Of a stretch of 64,000 nucleotides of DNA, positions 44,375 to 54,593 are shown one piece after another. Both the position numbers and the translations under genes were made by a program. The notes below the pieces were generated by a model. It ran no database searches and was not told the origin of the DNA. It saw only the letters and a list, made by a program, of their open reading frames with translations. The DNA is taken from positions 1,116,001 through 1,180,000 of the forward strand of contig CBDFIY010000003.1 in the NCBI GenBank assembly GCA_965248335.1. The letters run 5' to 3'. Each line of letters begins with the position of its first letter. The first letter of the stretch is position 1. The stretch is from CAKMZU01 sp965248335. GTDB taxonomy: Bacteria; Pseudomonadota; Gammaproteobacteria; Pseudomonadales; DT-91.

Positions 44375-44911
44375 CTAATTATCCTGAAAAGGTTCCATGC
44401 CTAATTGTTTTTTTAGTGATGCCCTGCCACGGTGAAGTGTTGATTTGAGTGTGCCTAAGGGGATTTTAAGCATTTTGTTCAGTTCGGTGAGCGTATAGCC
44501 TTCGATATCATGGAGGCAAATAATTGCTCGCTGCTTTTTAGGTAAGCAATCTAAGGCTTGATTGACTTCGTGATATATTTTGTCTTCTTCTGCGCACTTA
44601 TCTGCTTGCATGCCTGCGGAGTGCATGTCGCTATCGGTGATGACTTGCGTAACGATTTTTCGTTTCTTAGATCGGTAGTCGTCGATAAATCGATAGTAGA
44701 GGCAGCGGAATAACCAAGGCTTAAGTTTTTCAATGGATGTCAGTTCGGTCTGCTGTTGATAAAGATGGAGTAATAGGTTTTGTAAAAGATCCTCGGCATC
44801 TTCTTTTGACCCTGTATATTGATAAGCTTGCCGAAATAAGTCATTAATGTGTGGTAATAAAATAACTTCAAAAGTATTATTTTTTTTAAAATGTGAAATA
44901 ATGTTCTTCAT
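44375..44911 (-). CDS. ECF-type RNA polymerase sigma factor
   Basis: A 178-residue group 4 sigma factor. Region 2 contains LFRQAYQYTGSKEDAEDLLQNLLLHLY and KPWLFRCLYYRFIDDYRS. Region 4 contains LDCLPKKQRAIICLHDIEGYTLTEL and the helix-turn-helix MLKIPLGTLKSTLHRGRASL. Regions 1 and 3 are absent, as expected. It probably directs transcription of its own cluster under control of the neighbouring anti-sigma factor. Confidence 0.92.
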   Translation of the reverse strand: MKNIISHFKKNNTFEVILLPHINDLFRQAYQYTGSKEDAEDLLQNLLLHLYQQQTELTSIEKLKPWLFRCLYYRFIDDYRSKKRKIVTQVITDSDMHSAGMQADKCAEEDKIYHEVNQALDCLPKKQRAIICLHDIEGYTLTELNKMLKIPLGTLKSTLHRGRASLKKQLGMEPFQDN

Positions 44912-44971
44912 GTTATTTGTTCGCGATGATGGCTTTGATGTCGATCAAGGTTTATGTAAGTTTCAAATTTT

Positions 44972-47900
44972 TTATCGATTAACATTTATAATTTCAAGAT
45001 CATCAATGAGCCAACCTCTAAAGCCATTTGCGTACCTGTCTTTTGTGTCAAACACAAACTTGATCGTGATGATGTCATCTTTATAACTGGATAAATCGAT
45101 GATCTCGTCAACCCAGGTAGGCTCTTTATCAAAACCTGACGATGAAAAGGGTTTGTCTGTTGAATGTAAAATGTGTGCACTAAACTGCGGGTTGAGCACT
45201 TTGACACGTTCGTATGTCACACCCGCGTTTGTTGAAACCCACACTTCCATGCGGTCAAATTTCTCCCTACCGGGGGAGAGGGCTTCTACTTCCCACCAGG
45301 TTTTGAATATAAGCGATGGATTGTCGATATCGATTAGGTTGATGGGGGGGGAGATCAGGCTACCGGTATGTGTGGATTCAGATGTGCCACCACTTGTTGG
45401 GTAGTCATCATTTGACTGCGTATTGATGTAACTACCGGAATTTTCATCGCCGTACCAAAAGGCAAACTTTTCACTGGCTGCTTTCGGTAAGCTGGCAATT
45501 TTTTGGGCGTTGTTTGATGGCATTAATGAAAACCCTCTGTCGGCTATCTTATTATAGATTTGGCTTGCTTCGAGGTTGGTTCGATGCCACATCCCGGACA
45601 TTTTCCAATTGCTGGGAGTCTCTACTCTCTCTATAAAAAACTTCCCTACAGCAGATTTGTCAATGGAAAGTGCTATGTTTTTTGTACGTGTTATGGCGCT
45701 AACAATGTTTATTTTCTCAGAGGTTGCCATGTAGCCTCTTGCTATTGTGTTAAGTTGAAACCCTTTAATTGGAAGGCCCTCTTCATCGATAGAAGGGATT
45801 TTTATGAATTGATAAAAGCCGTTGTTATCTGTTGTTGTTAACTTATAAATATCCAGTGCTTTGTTGCCATGTGCGAGTTGTAATACTGCATGCGCCAATG
45901 GCTCACCTTTGAGGTCTGTTACGATGCCATCAAGTCCGCCAAAGCCTTCCGACTCTGAAGGGAACAAGGATAACGTATACGCCTGATCATCTTGTGCGTT
46001 AACCTTAACTTTTTGGCTAGTCGCCTTAAATCCCAGCGCTTGCCCATCTATTTTGTAATGCCCCGGTTTTAACCACAATGTTGCTTGGCCTTTTTGGTCT
46101 GTTCGTCCTTCTTTGTAGGTATTATCGTTATCGAGGTTTTCTATAGAAAGTTTTAGATTGCTAATGCGCGCGTCGGTGAGTTGGTCTTTTGCGTTTATGC
46201 TTATTTTTGCGAAGGGTATGTTGTTTTCTAATTCAATAACAATTTGTTCTTTGTCTGCTGTTTCTACACGTACAGAAGAAACTAGTTTCTGTGGATCGAG
46301 TACAGGCTCAAAGTTTATGGATAGCGAAGCTTGATAATCATGAAAACCAGCGCTTGCTTGCCAATCATCATTATTTTTTTTATATAGATTACCGCTCACC
46401 TCTATAATTCTGTTCTTTTTTTGAAAAGGTATAAATCGTGAAAAAACAACCGATGAGAAAGGATCTGGAATGTCATACAGAAAACGAAACTTATAATTAA
46501 GGCGCTTATTTGCTTCCTTCATGGCTTCGTAAGCGTTTAAAAGAGGCGTTTTGTTAATTTGTTCACCATTTCTTGACTGGGGCGTTTTACTCCGTTGATC
46601 AATGGATTTTATGGCGCTCGTTATTAATATATCTTTGACTTCTTTGCCCGTGAATTCTGGATTAAGAGAAAAGATAAGCGAGGCTACACCTGCAACGACA
46701 GGCGTTGCAGCTGAAGTACCCAGAAACTTTTTATAATCGACTGCCGTTAGGCTTTTAAAATGTGAAGGCGCTACAATCTCAACAAGGTTGCCATAATTAC
46801 TGTAGTAATAAAGGCGGTTGTTTTTGTCTGTGGCGGAGACAAATAAGACATTATCTTGATAGGAGACGTCACCGTCATCGGAAAAGTGTAGCGCCGGGCT
46901 ATGGTATTGCCCCTCGATGCCAAAAATATCCTTGTAGCCTTTGCCATTATTAATGCCGTTACCTGATGACCAGATATAAAGTTTATCGGGATTTTTTTGT
47001 GCAAGTGTTCGATAAATGCGTGTGGCTTTAATTGCTTCGTTACGCCTTAAGCTAATTTGCCTTGCGTCGTTCGGATTAAATGTTTCAGGGATATAGCCAG
47101 GGATAGCCCAAGAGCTTGAGATGACGCGTATTTTTGGATGATTACTTAATGCTAGGATACTGTCATAGTCATTACTGGCGAGCACGATTTGTGATTGCCA
47201 GTTAATGCCTGCAACACCTTTATTATTGTTTGCAATAGCGGCAATAGTGCCCGCGACGCCATTCCCATGATCCATGAAAACAACGTTATCTGTCTGTGTT
47301 AGTTCTTGGTTAACGCGGCCTTGTAACTCTTCATGAGAGGATTTAAATCCACCGTCAGAAATGCCAATAAGAATTTCTGGGTTACCTGTATTGATAGCCC
47401 AGGCTTTGGGTGCTTGTATTTTTTCTAAGTGCCAGTTATCGCCGCTTGGTAAATCATCCCATGCATTATAGTCATTGGTTTCATAAACCAGAGATTCGAT
47501 CTTGGGTGTGAGCGGCCCTTCATGCAGTCGGTTATAAACTTGCTTGACACCTTTTATTTTTTTTATCTCAGATAATGACGTAAGCGCTTTTTCGTCAGTT
47601 TCTTCATATTCAATCAGCACGCCTTTCAATTCATCAAATCCGAGATAACGAAAGGCTGGGTATTGTTCGATGACTTGAATCAATGCCGTTTTTGATAAGG
47701 TCGATGATCTCACCCACGATTGATTAATAATCTCGCCAATTAATTTTTCTGCCGGTATTGATCCATCGTAACCTTTTATTTTTTCTTTTAGAAAAGGGAA
47801 TTTTTGTTGCACATAGAAGCGAACGGTTCTTATCGCTTCACTCATATCAGAGGTTATCTTTATCTGATAGGCACCAGGCTTATCTGGTGTGTACGTGAAT

Positions 47901-48424
47901 GATTTATTGTCATTAGATAATTCAAATTCATTCTGTATTTGCACGCCACCTTTCGTTAATTTCCAGCGTAAATTACCGAAATGTTTTTCGCTGGTAATAC
48001 TTAAGATGAAAGAGGATGAGAGCTGCGGCAGTTGGTTAAATGAAAATTCTGCATTTTGTAGGTCTGTAATGGGGTAAACACGTATCTCGATGCTATCGGT
48101 GGTTATTTTTCCTGCTTCATTTTCTATGTGAATTTGAAAAGAGAGTTTTTGCTCAAAGAAAACCTGAGGGCTTAAAAAGTTAGCCATAAGGGTCTCTGCA
48201 TTGTTGATGATGACGGGAATGCCGGTGAGTTGTTCCCACTTTATCGATGTTAATTTTTCTGGGTCTGTCGTTGTTTTTCCCCCAAAATAAAATTGTGTAT
48301 TACTGGGGATAGCTATGTCCTCGCCAGCTGTTACATTGAATGATTGCTGGCTGTTTTTTTCGCAGGAAAATAAAAAAAATGTATACAGAATAAAGTAAAA
48401 ATAGCTTAATGATTTAGTTGTCAT
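44972..48424 (-). CDS. Large subtilase (S8) lipoprotein with C-terminal jelly-roll domain
   Basis: This 1150-residue serine protease has a lipobox (FLFSC) after an N-terminal hydrophobic segment. Ig-like and pre-protease regions (about 30-330) precede the S8 domain, with catalytic Asp357 (ISDGGF), His386 (MDHGNGVAG) and Ser571 (GTSAATPV). A carboxypeptidase-regulatory-like domain follows (GIVTDLKGEPLAHAVLQL, NNGFYQFIKIPS). The last 230 residues form a domain like those of immune inhibitor A/MAM proteins, ending GWLIDDLEI. Probably a surface or outer-membrane protease. Its start overlaps the stop of the second subtilase by 4 bases, so they are coupled. Confidence 0.88.
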   Translation of the reverse strand: MTTKSLSYFYFILYTFFLFSCEKNSQQSFNVTAGEDIAIPSNTQFYFGGKTTTDPEKLTSIKWEQLTGIPVIINNAETLMANFLSPQVFFEQKLSFQIHIENEAGKITTDSIEIRVYPITDLQNAEFSFNQLPQLSSSFILSITSEKHFGNLRWKLTKGGVQIQNEFELSNDNKSFTYTPDKPGAYQIKITSDMSEAIRTVRFYVQQKFPFLKEKIKGYDGSIPAEKLIGEIINQSWVRSSTLSKTALIQVIEQYPAFRYLGFDELKGVLIEYEETDEKALTSLSEIKKIKGVKQVYNRLHEGPLTPKIESLVYETNDYNAWDDLPSGDNWHLEKIQAPKAWAINTGNPEILIGISDGGFKSSHEELQGRVNQELTQTDNVVFMDHGNGVAGTIAAIANNNKGVAGINWQSQIVLASNDYDSILALSNHPKIRVISSSWAIPGYIPETFNPNDARQISLRRNEAIKATRIYRTLAQKNPDKLYIWSSGNGINNGKGYKDIFGIEGQYHSPALHFSDDGDVSYQDNVLFVSATDKNNRLYYYSNYGNLVEIVAPSHFKSLTAVDYKKFLGTSAATPVVAGVASLIFSLNPEFTGKEVKDILITSAIKSIDQRSKTPQSRNGEQINKTPLLNAYEAMKEANKRLNYKFRFLYDIPDPFSSVVFSRFIPFQKKNRIIEVSGNLYKKNNDDWQASAGFHDYQASLSINFEPVLDPQKLVSSVRVETADKEQIVIELENNIPFAKISINAKDQLTDARISNLKLSIENLDNDNTYKEGRTDQKGQATLWLKPGHYKIDGQALGFKATSQKVKVNAQDDQAYTLSLFPSESEGFGGLDGIVTDLKGEPLAHAVLQLAHGNKALDIYKLTTTDNNGFYQFIKIPSIDEEGLPIKGFQLNTIARGYMATSEKINIVSAITRTKNIALSIDKSAVGKFFIERVETPSNWKMSGMWHRTNLEASQIYNKIADRGFSLMPSNNAQKIASLPKAASEKFAFWYGDENSGSYINTQSNDDYPTSGGTSESTHTGSLISPPINLIDIDNPSLIFKTWWEVEALSPGREKFDRMEVWVSTNAGVTYERVKVLNPQFSAHILHSTDKPFSSSGFDKEPTWVDEIIDLSSYKDDIITIKFVFDTKDRYANGFRGWLIDDLEIINVNR

Positions 48425-51015
48425 TCTTCTTCCTCATCATCTCTATTGTGGTGTTCTACGGTGAAAAGTTGTTGGTTTCTTTGCAGCGTTTGCCCGGTCA
48501 TGACTATGATGGGGTACGTGCTTTTTGAACTAAATCCCTCAGCTGAAAGGGTGAGTCGGTAGCTCAGAATTTTGTCCTCTTTATCGAGCGACGGGATGTT
48601 ATGGAGCGTGTAATAACCATTGGCATCCGTTATTGTTGATCGCTCAATGGGCTTTATTGCATGTTTGGCATTAACGGTGACTTTTGCACCTTCAATAGGA
48701 TTATCATCAAGGTCGAAAAGAGTTCCTTCGATGCTGCCGACTTCATCAAGGCCTATGGGCGTCATTGTTAAATTTATGGCTAAATTTTCGTTGTCTGATA
48801 AATGGATCAGACGTGTAGATGGATGAAAATCGGCAACTTGAGTGGTTAGTTTATAGCTGCCTGGTAAAAGATAGAGCGCGGACTTTCCTTCCGAGTTTGT
48901 CACCCCGGAAGGGAGCCGTGTTGGTTTGTTAATGGCATCCAGTGTTATGGTGACATCGGCAATGGCATCCAACGTATCGCTCGCGTTAACGCTCAATGCT
49001 ACCTTGGCTACGTTTATTTTTGCATCAATGCTGCTGGATTCGGTGTCTCCTCCCTCGTCTTCTATAGTGATTTTTATATGATCAATCGTTTCAATAGCAT
49101 CGATATTCACTTTGGTTTGGTTATGTTCTTCCGATGTTTCAAGTGCTGTACCGTCAACTATTTCAATGGTGGATATTTTATTTTGGCGTTGCTTCAGTGA
49201 AATATAAACAGCCGGTTCATAGGGGTTTGGCAAAGATAGCGTGAATTTTATTTTATCTCTTGCTCGCTGCTTTGCTTTTTTTACTGCTTCAAACGCATCA
49301 AGAACGGGGAGGGGGTATGCTAAATCAGTCGCTTGATATTGCGGGTTGGAAAATCGGGAGGTAACCTGCTCTCGTGTTGCGGTTAAGAGTATTTCTTTAA
49401 CTTCTGCGCCACTGAATTGATCGTTAATGCCATAAATAAGTGAGGCAACGCCTGCAACAACAGGTGCAGCAGCAGACGTTCCTTTAAAACCACCTGAAAG
49501 ACCATACTTACCGTGACTATTCGTTTTAAACGCACCTTCTGAGGCCAGTGATTTATAATAGGAAGGTGCTGCAATATCAACAAGTGGGCCATAGGTACTG
49601 TTGTATGAAAGTTTTCTAGCATGCGTCAGTGCGCCAACAAAAATAACATTCGCTACTTTGTCGATAGTGTTTTGTGTAGACAAATGTAATGCAGGGCTGT
49701 GCAATTCACCTTCTACGGCATAATGCCCCTTATTACCTGTCCCATTGCCTATGCCGTTGCCCGCTGAAAAAATAAATAATTTATCAGGGTGAAGCTGTGC
49801 CATTTTCCTGAATTGGCGCGTCAGTCTGAACGCTTTTTGGGCGCGTTCGGCTGCTTCTTTTCCATTATCAGGATCAAAAGATGTCGATAAGTGATGGGTT
49901 AATGCCCAGGATGCAGAAATAACTTTAATATTTTTATGGTGAGCGAGTGCGCTCCACTCCCTCATTCCTGCGCCAGATACAATGAGCTTAGCGTTAAAGT
50001 TAATACCGGATACGCCATGATCATTATGACTTTTAGCAGCGATAACGCCGGCAACTGCGGTACCATGATCAATGTGAGTCTTTTCTATTTTGTGTGAAGG
50101 CAGTGAGCGGTTGATGATTATTTTTTTTTCGAGTTCCTCATGTTTTGTATCAAACCCGCCATCTGATATGCCCACGAGTGTCTTTGAGCTTCCTTGCGTG
50201 ATTGCCCATGCCTTGGGCATGTTTATTTTAGTGAGGTGCCAGTTATCTCTTGCATCTTTGTGCCATGACTCGTAATCATTGGTGTAAACAGCCTCTTGGC
50301 TTTGTTCTAATCTGTTGTAATCTTCCCCTTCGTAGAGCCTTTGTGTGACATAGTCTATATCAGGTGATCTGGATATTGCTTCTAAGGCATGAAGATCGTC
50401 GGTAGAGTCATGGTCTAGCTGTACAAGTAAGCCGTTGAATTCATCGAAACCTATGATGGCGAGAGTTGAATGCTGCTTAACTTTCTTTTTTAAGTCGGTA
50501 GCGCTGAGTGTCTGTGAATATATCCAATATTGATTACGTATAAATCCCAGTGCCTGATCATTTTCTGTGGTGTGATTGAGTATTTGTATGTCGTCGTCGC
50601 CATAAGGAAGGCGTTCTCGAATATAAAAATAGATACTGCGTTTTCTATCATTTTTTTGAAGTGTAAGCGTATAGTTTCCGGTTGTTTTGGGTGTGAATAT
50701 GATGTGTGATCCTTCTTTTTTATGAGGTATATTTTTATTTTCTAAGGTTATTTCTACTAATAGTTCATGAATTTTTTGTTCTTTGTCGAATGATATTTTC
50801 GTTTGTTTCCCAGGTTCAAGAGGGTAAGAAAACGTTACCATATAATTATTTAGGTCATTGTTGTTTTCGCTTTGACTTTTGTTGTTAGGGTTTACACGTG
50901 TGATTTCAATATTTTTATCTTGAGTGTCAGGTTTATTTTTTTTACTTTGTTTGAGTATGACTGTTGATGTCATCAGTATTGACGAAGTAAATATAATGAG
51001 TAGAAATATTTTCAT
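48421..51015 (-). CDS. Large secreted subtilase (S8)
   Basis: An 864-residue paralogue of the downstream protease, with an N-terminal hydrophobic export signal, an Ig-like region and a prodomain-like block. The S8 triad is Asp285 (GISDGGFDTKHEEL), His317 (IDHGTAVAG) and Ser514 (FKGTSAAAPVV). A carboxypeptidase-regulatory-like domain closes the protein (GTLFDLDDNPIEGAKVTV, ANGYYTLHNIPSLD), with a short acidic tail. It lacks the jelly-roll domain of its partner and has no clear lipobox. It is first in the minus-strand cluster and divergent from the 1151-residue lipoprotein gene, with only about 80 bases between. Confidence 0.87.
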   Translation of the reverse strand: MKIFLLIIFTSSILMTSTVILKQSKKNKPDTQDKNIEITRVNPNNKSQSENNNDLNNYMVTFSYPLEPGKQTKISFDKEQKIHELLVEITLENKNIPHKKEGSHIIFTPKTTGNYTLTLQKNDRKRSIYFYIRERLPYGDDDIQILNHTTENDQALGFIRNQYWIYSQTLSATDLKKKVKQHSTLAIIGFDEFNGLLVQLDHDSTDDLHALEAISRSPDIDYVTQRLYEGEDYNRLEQSQEAVYTNDYESWHKDARDNWHLTKINMPKAWAITQGSSKTLVGISDGGFDTKHEELEKKIIINRSLPSHKIEKTHIDHGTAVAGVIAAKSHNDHGVSGINFNAKLIVSGAGMREWSALAHHKNIKVISASWALTHHLSTSFDPDNGKEAAERAQKAFRLTRQFRKMAQLHPDKLFIFSAGNGIGNGTGNKGHYAVEGELHSPALHLSTQNTIDKVANVIFVGALTHARKLSYNSTYGPLVDIAAPSYYKSLASEGAFKTNSHGKYGLSGGFKGTSAAAPVVAGVASLIYGINDQFSGAEVKEILLTATREQVTSRFSNPQYQATDLAYPLPVLDAFEAVKKAKQRARDKIKFTLSLPNPYEPAVYISLKQRQNKISTIEIVDGTALETSEEHNQTKVNIDAIETIDHIKITIEDEGGDTESSSIDAKINVAKVALSVNASDTLDAIADVTITLDAINKPTRLPSGVTNSEGKSALYLLPGSYKLTTQVADFHPSTRLIHLSDNENLAINLTMTPIGLDEVGSIEGTLFDLDDNPIEGAKVTVNAKHAIKPIERSTITDANGYYTLHNIPSLDKEDKILSYRLTLSAEGFSSKSTYPIIVMTGQTLQRNQQLFTVEHHNRDDEEEE

Positions 51016-51098
51016 TGTGTACTATTTTTTAATAAGGATTATTCTATTTTAGTTGATGTGGTTGGATGTTGTATTTCTTTGTTCGTTGAATTCTTTCA

Positions 51099-54000
51099 TT
51101 GTTAAAATGGTTGAATAACTTGTTTAATTCAATAAAATCAGAAAATAAATACAAAGTTATATTGGTCGCATTGATTTGTGTTTTTTTTATGTCTTGCGGA
51201 AAAAATAAGGCGAAGGAAGAGGCGTCTCATCGACCTGAAGATATTGCTATAACAGAGGATTTCAATGCAGCCCTTGGTGAGTTGTTAGAAGAGATTAATC
51301 AGGCTGTGGATGTAGAGATTGACCCGGAGCATTTTGATTACGATAAGGGCGGTGTAATACTTTCTTTGACGTCTGAAAATAGCTATTTTGGCCGTTTTAA
51401 AGTAGGCATTAAATATATTCAGCTTATTGATATTGATGGGTATTCTTTTGCTTTATTTGATGCGAAGCATGCAAAAAGAAATATGGAAGTCGATTTTGCC
51501 GGGCTGACTCATCAGGCGCAGTTTCTTGTCAATCAGCCACATGTACCTATTGGTGTCTACAAGTCTTTAGTGATTGAATTTGATTTTAAGGATGCAGATA
51601 CAAGTTCCTGGGTGAATGGCAACTTGTTAAAAACCTTTCTTGTGTCCGATGATGGTTTGACGTTTGGCGTTGATCAGCGCGGTTATCGCGTTTCTGTAGA
51701 CTTGGATTCTTCACCCGTTTTAATACCTAAAGACAGCAAAACTTATATCAACTTACATATCAATCTCGATGACTCGGTTGTTGGGTTGCCATCACTTGAT
51801 AACGCATTGCCAGATAATTCAGCGCTGATGATATTCCACCCCTCACTGGACGTTATGGTTGGAAAAAAAGATCGGGAAATGTTTGTGGCTGGCAAGTATC
51901 AATCAATCGTTGATACGTATTTAGATGTATTGCCCTTTGATTTTATGAAAAACAAAAATTATAACAAATTGTTGAATGGTATCGAGTACAGGCACAATGA
52001 ATCGACACAGTTTTTTATCGATAATACGCGTAGGTCAGTTGAAGACGCACGCGTTATCTTAGCGCAAAAATCGCATGGCTATATGCGGCTTGAAGGGCTT
52101 TTTAATGATGATGAAAACCTCGTGTTTAATGCTGATCGGGTCATGTTTGCTGATGGTAATCACCGTCATACCCTATACAGAGGTATGATACTTGGACGAT
52201 CAAATAATTCAGTACATTTATCATCAAAAAAGTTTAATTTAAATAATCTTACAGCGACATCAGGGAGTGATGATGTCGCTGTAGCGGATAGCGCTATTGC
52301 GTACAATAAAAATGGCTATAAACAAAAAAGTAATTTTGTTAATTTCTCCAAGCCTTTTCAATATGTTACCTTGATACCAGAGAAGGGTTCGAGTGTGTTG
52401 GTGCATACTGCAAAGCTGAGTGGAAAAGTAAAGGAGGTGAGTGGTTCAAAACTCACCGTCAATATAACAAGCATCAATCATATCTCACCGCCTTCCATTG
52501 CTTATAACTCTGACATAACTGTATTCACAGATCGCCTATCTGACATAAAACCCGGTGACTTTGTTGTCTTTGAGGGTTACTTCTATCAAGACTACTTTAG
52601 TTCATCTAAAGAGACAAAATATAGAGCAGATTTAGCATCGCTAATGGTATGGCTGGATGAAATGCCACCTAATAACGCCCTTAATGAGATATTTGCTGCC
52701 AGTAATTCGGTTAGCCTTTCCTCCGGTGTGGATAGCACGGGGAAAATGCTTATTCAGCAAAACGTCGTTTCAGATATTCCTCTTACCGATGCTGTTCTTA
52801 ATAAGTCACATATTCGTTATAAAAGAGGCAGTTTTTCAGCAGCATTTGATGAGGATGATGGTTTGGAAAATTTGTCTTTTGATGACTCGGCAAGTTTTTA
52901 TCTTGAAACCTATTCCGTTTTAAATCCGCATGTTGGCAAATACGATACCTTTAGTGAGTTACAGGCGACGTTACAAAGCTTGATGGCTGACAGCGCGCAT
53001 ATTTATTCAGTCGTTGTATCGGGGCGGCAAAGCAGTCGGGAGATTTCCGCCAACAGTAGCGACAGTGATTATGTAAAAATCAGGCTGAGGGGGAGAAGTA
53101 TCGACTCAGCACTGGCGAGAACTATTTTTGATGATGATTATCATGGTGAGAAAAAGTGGGGTGGTTTAACGCTTGCACAGATTGGCGCAATATTCGGCTC
53201 TGTTGTGGGTTTATTGGTGCTTGAATATATTCTGGAAAAATTAAAAATTGGGCCTAAATCACAGATAGGAGCCCCTGATTTTTGTAAACCGGGAAGAAAA
53301 TCAAAGAACAGCAAGCCTTCGCAGGGCGCTGCCTCAAAGGCTGGAACTAAAATTAAATCAGCAGGCAGTGCCATAGGTTCTATTGGTGGCATTGCTTCTT
53401 GCCTTAAAAAACTCTCCTCTTACGCTTCTGCAGAGCCAGATTTAAAGCGTTTTAGCAAGCAGATAAATTCGGATGCCCTCTACGTCGATGGTGATAAAGG
53501 CAAGAATAGCGCACTGCTTGTTCTTCGTAAGAAAAAACTGACGAAGGATGGTATAGGTTTTTATAAGCACCCAGATCAAAAGGCTAATTTTGATAAAATA
53601 CTCAATGCTTCAGATCGAATTAATGAAGTATTTAATAAAACATTTGGAGGGAAGTCAGAGCTTAAGGCGCCTGTCTCTGATATGGCAATGCGGATGAAAA
53701 TGCATTTAACGCCGAAGCTGAAAAAAGACAGCGATGTGTATATAAAAATGACAGAATTGGATGCTACTGTGCGAAATGAAATTATCAAAAAATTGCAAAG
53801 TGGTGAGTTAAGTTTTTCAGATGATGCAGATAAAGATGCCTTTCAAAAAGCACTTCAGGAAACAACAAAAGCACAGACGAGGGGTAAAAATATTGGTGAG
53901 TTAGTGGGTGTGTTTAATGAAAGCATGGGTTTATCTGGCGATAAAGCACTATCCATTTCTTCTGATAGGCTCGAAGATTCGCCTTCTTCAGCACAAGAGA

Positions 54001-54554
54001 CCTTTGATAGGAAGCTCAGTGACTTAGATGGTGTCGAAAAAGCATTTATGAAATTCCAAATAGATGATTCTGAAAAAACGCGCGGTAACCTTATTGATGC
54101 ATTGGGCTGGAGCGACCCAGATGCCTTAAGTGCGGATACTGCGAAGGGCGATGTATGGAATATCATTGATAAGTATAGAGATGATATAGACATTCAAGGC
54201 AATGAATTGCTGTCAAAGAAGGCAGAAATTTTGACAGCTATGAAGGAGCAAAAATTGTTGCGTAGCAATGTGTTTTTTGAGTTCCAGGCAGATAGTTTGG
54301 TCGGAGATAAAATGATTGAAGATATCAAAAAGACAATTATTTCAGTTGAGACTTCAGCAGAAAACAAGATTGATGTAAAAAAATTGATGAGTGAATACAA
54401 GAAAGCAAAAACGACTCATCTGGCTACGAATAGTAAAAGTACTCGGGAAGATGTACTTAGCGATACGCTTAGAGAGATAGTAAAGGATAAAGCAAAAAAT
54501 CTTATTACCCCTGATGGGTATGATAGTGTGATTAAAAAAAGAAAATCCCGGTAA
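51099..54554 (+). CDS. 1151-residue lipoprotein with internal membrane segment
   Basis: No full-length family was recognised. Translation probably begins at TTG 51099 or a nearby TTG; the lipobox is FMSC (Cys33). Residues about 60-300 resemble DUF4382-type beta-sandwich lipoproteins (YIQLIDIDGYSFALF, PIGVYKSLVIEFDF). A middle region has repeated short beta modules. A strong transmembrane-like helix follows (about 690-712, IGAIFGSVVGLLVLEYIL), then a Gly/Ser/Lys linker and about 400 residues of charged helices. A lipid anchor together with a late membrane helix is odd. It is divergent from the subtilase operon and may share its regulation. Confidence 0.6.
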   Translation: MLKWLNNLFNSIKSENKYKVILVALICVFFMSCGKNKAKEEASHRPEDIAITEDFNAALGELLEEINQAVDVEIDPEHFDYDKGGVILSLTSENSYFGRFKVGIKYIQLIDIDGYSFALFDAKHAKRNMEVDFAGLTHQAQFLVNQPHVPIGVYKSLVIEFDFKDADTSSWVNGNLLKTFLVSDDGLTFGVDQRGYRVSVDLDSSPVLIPKDSKTYINLHINLDDSVVGLPSLDNALPDNSALMIFHPSLDVMVGKKDREMFVAGKYQSIVDTYLDVLPFDFMKNKNYNKLLNGIEYRHNESTQFFIDNTRRSVEDARVILAQKSHGYMRLEGLFNDDENLVFNADRVMFADGNHRHTLYRGMILGRSNNSVHLSSKKFNLNNLTATSGSDDVAVADSAIAYNKNGYKQKSNFVNFSKPFQYVTLIPEKGSSVLVHTAKLSGKVKEVSGSKLTVNITSINHISPPSIAYNSDITVFTDRLSDIKPGDFVVFEGYFYQDYFSSSKETKYRADLASLMVWLDEMPPNNALNEIFAASNSVSLSSGVDSTGKMLIQQNVVSDIPLTDAVLNKSHIRYKRGSFSAAFDEDDGLENLSFDDSASFYLETYSVLNPHVGKYDTFSELQATLQSLMADSAHIYSVVVSGRQSSREISANSSDSDYVKIRLRGRSIDSALARTIFDDDYHGEKKWGGLTLAQIGAIFGSVVGLLVLEYILEKLKIGPKSQIGAPDFCKPGRKSKNSKPSQGAASKAGTKIKSAGSAIGSIGGIASCLKKLSSYASAEPDLKRFSKQINSDALYVDGDKGKNSALLVLRKKKLTKDGIGFYKHPDQKANFDKILNASDRINEVFNKTFGGKSELKAPVSDMAMRMKMHLTPKLKKDSDVYIKMTELDATVRNEIIKKLQSGELSFSDDADKDAFQKALQETTKAQTRGKNIGELVGVFNESMGLSGDKALSISSDRLEDSPSSAQETFDRKLSDLDGVEKAFMKFQIDDSEKTRGNLIDALGWSDPDALSADTAKGDVWNIIDKYRDDIDIQGNELLSKKAEILTAMKEQKLLRSNVFFEFQADSLVGDKMIEDIKKTIISVETSAENKIDVKKLMSEYKKAKTTHLATNSKSTREDVLSDTLREIVKDKAKNLITPDGYDSVIKKRKSR

Positions 54555-54593
54555 ATGTATCGCATGCCATGTTTTATGAAATATATAAATCTA

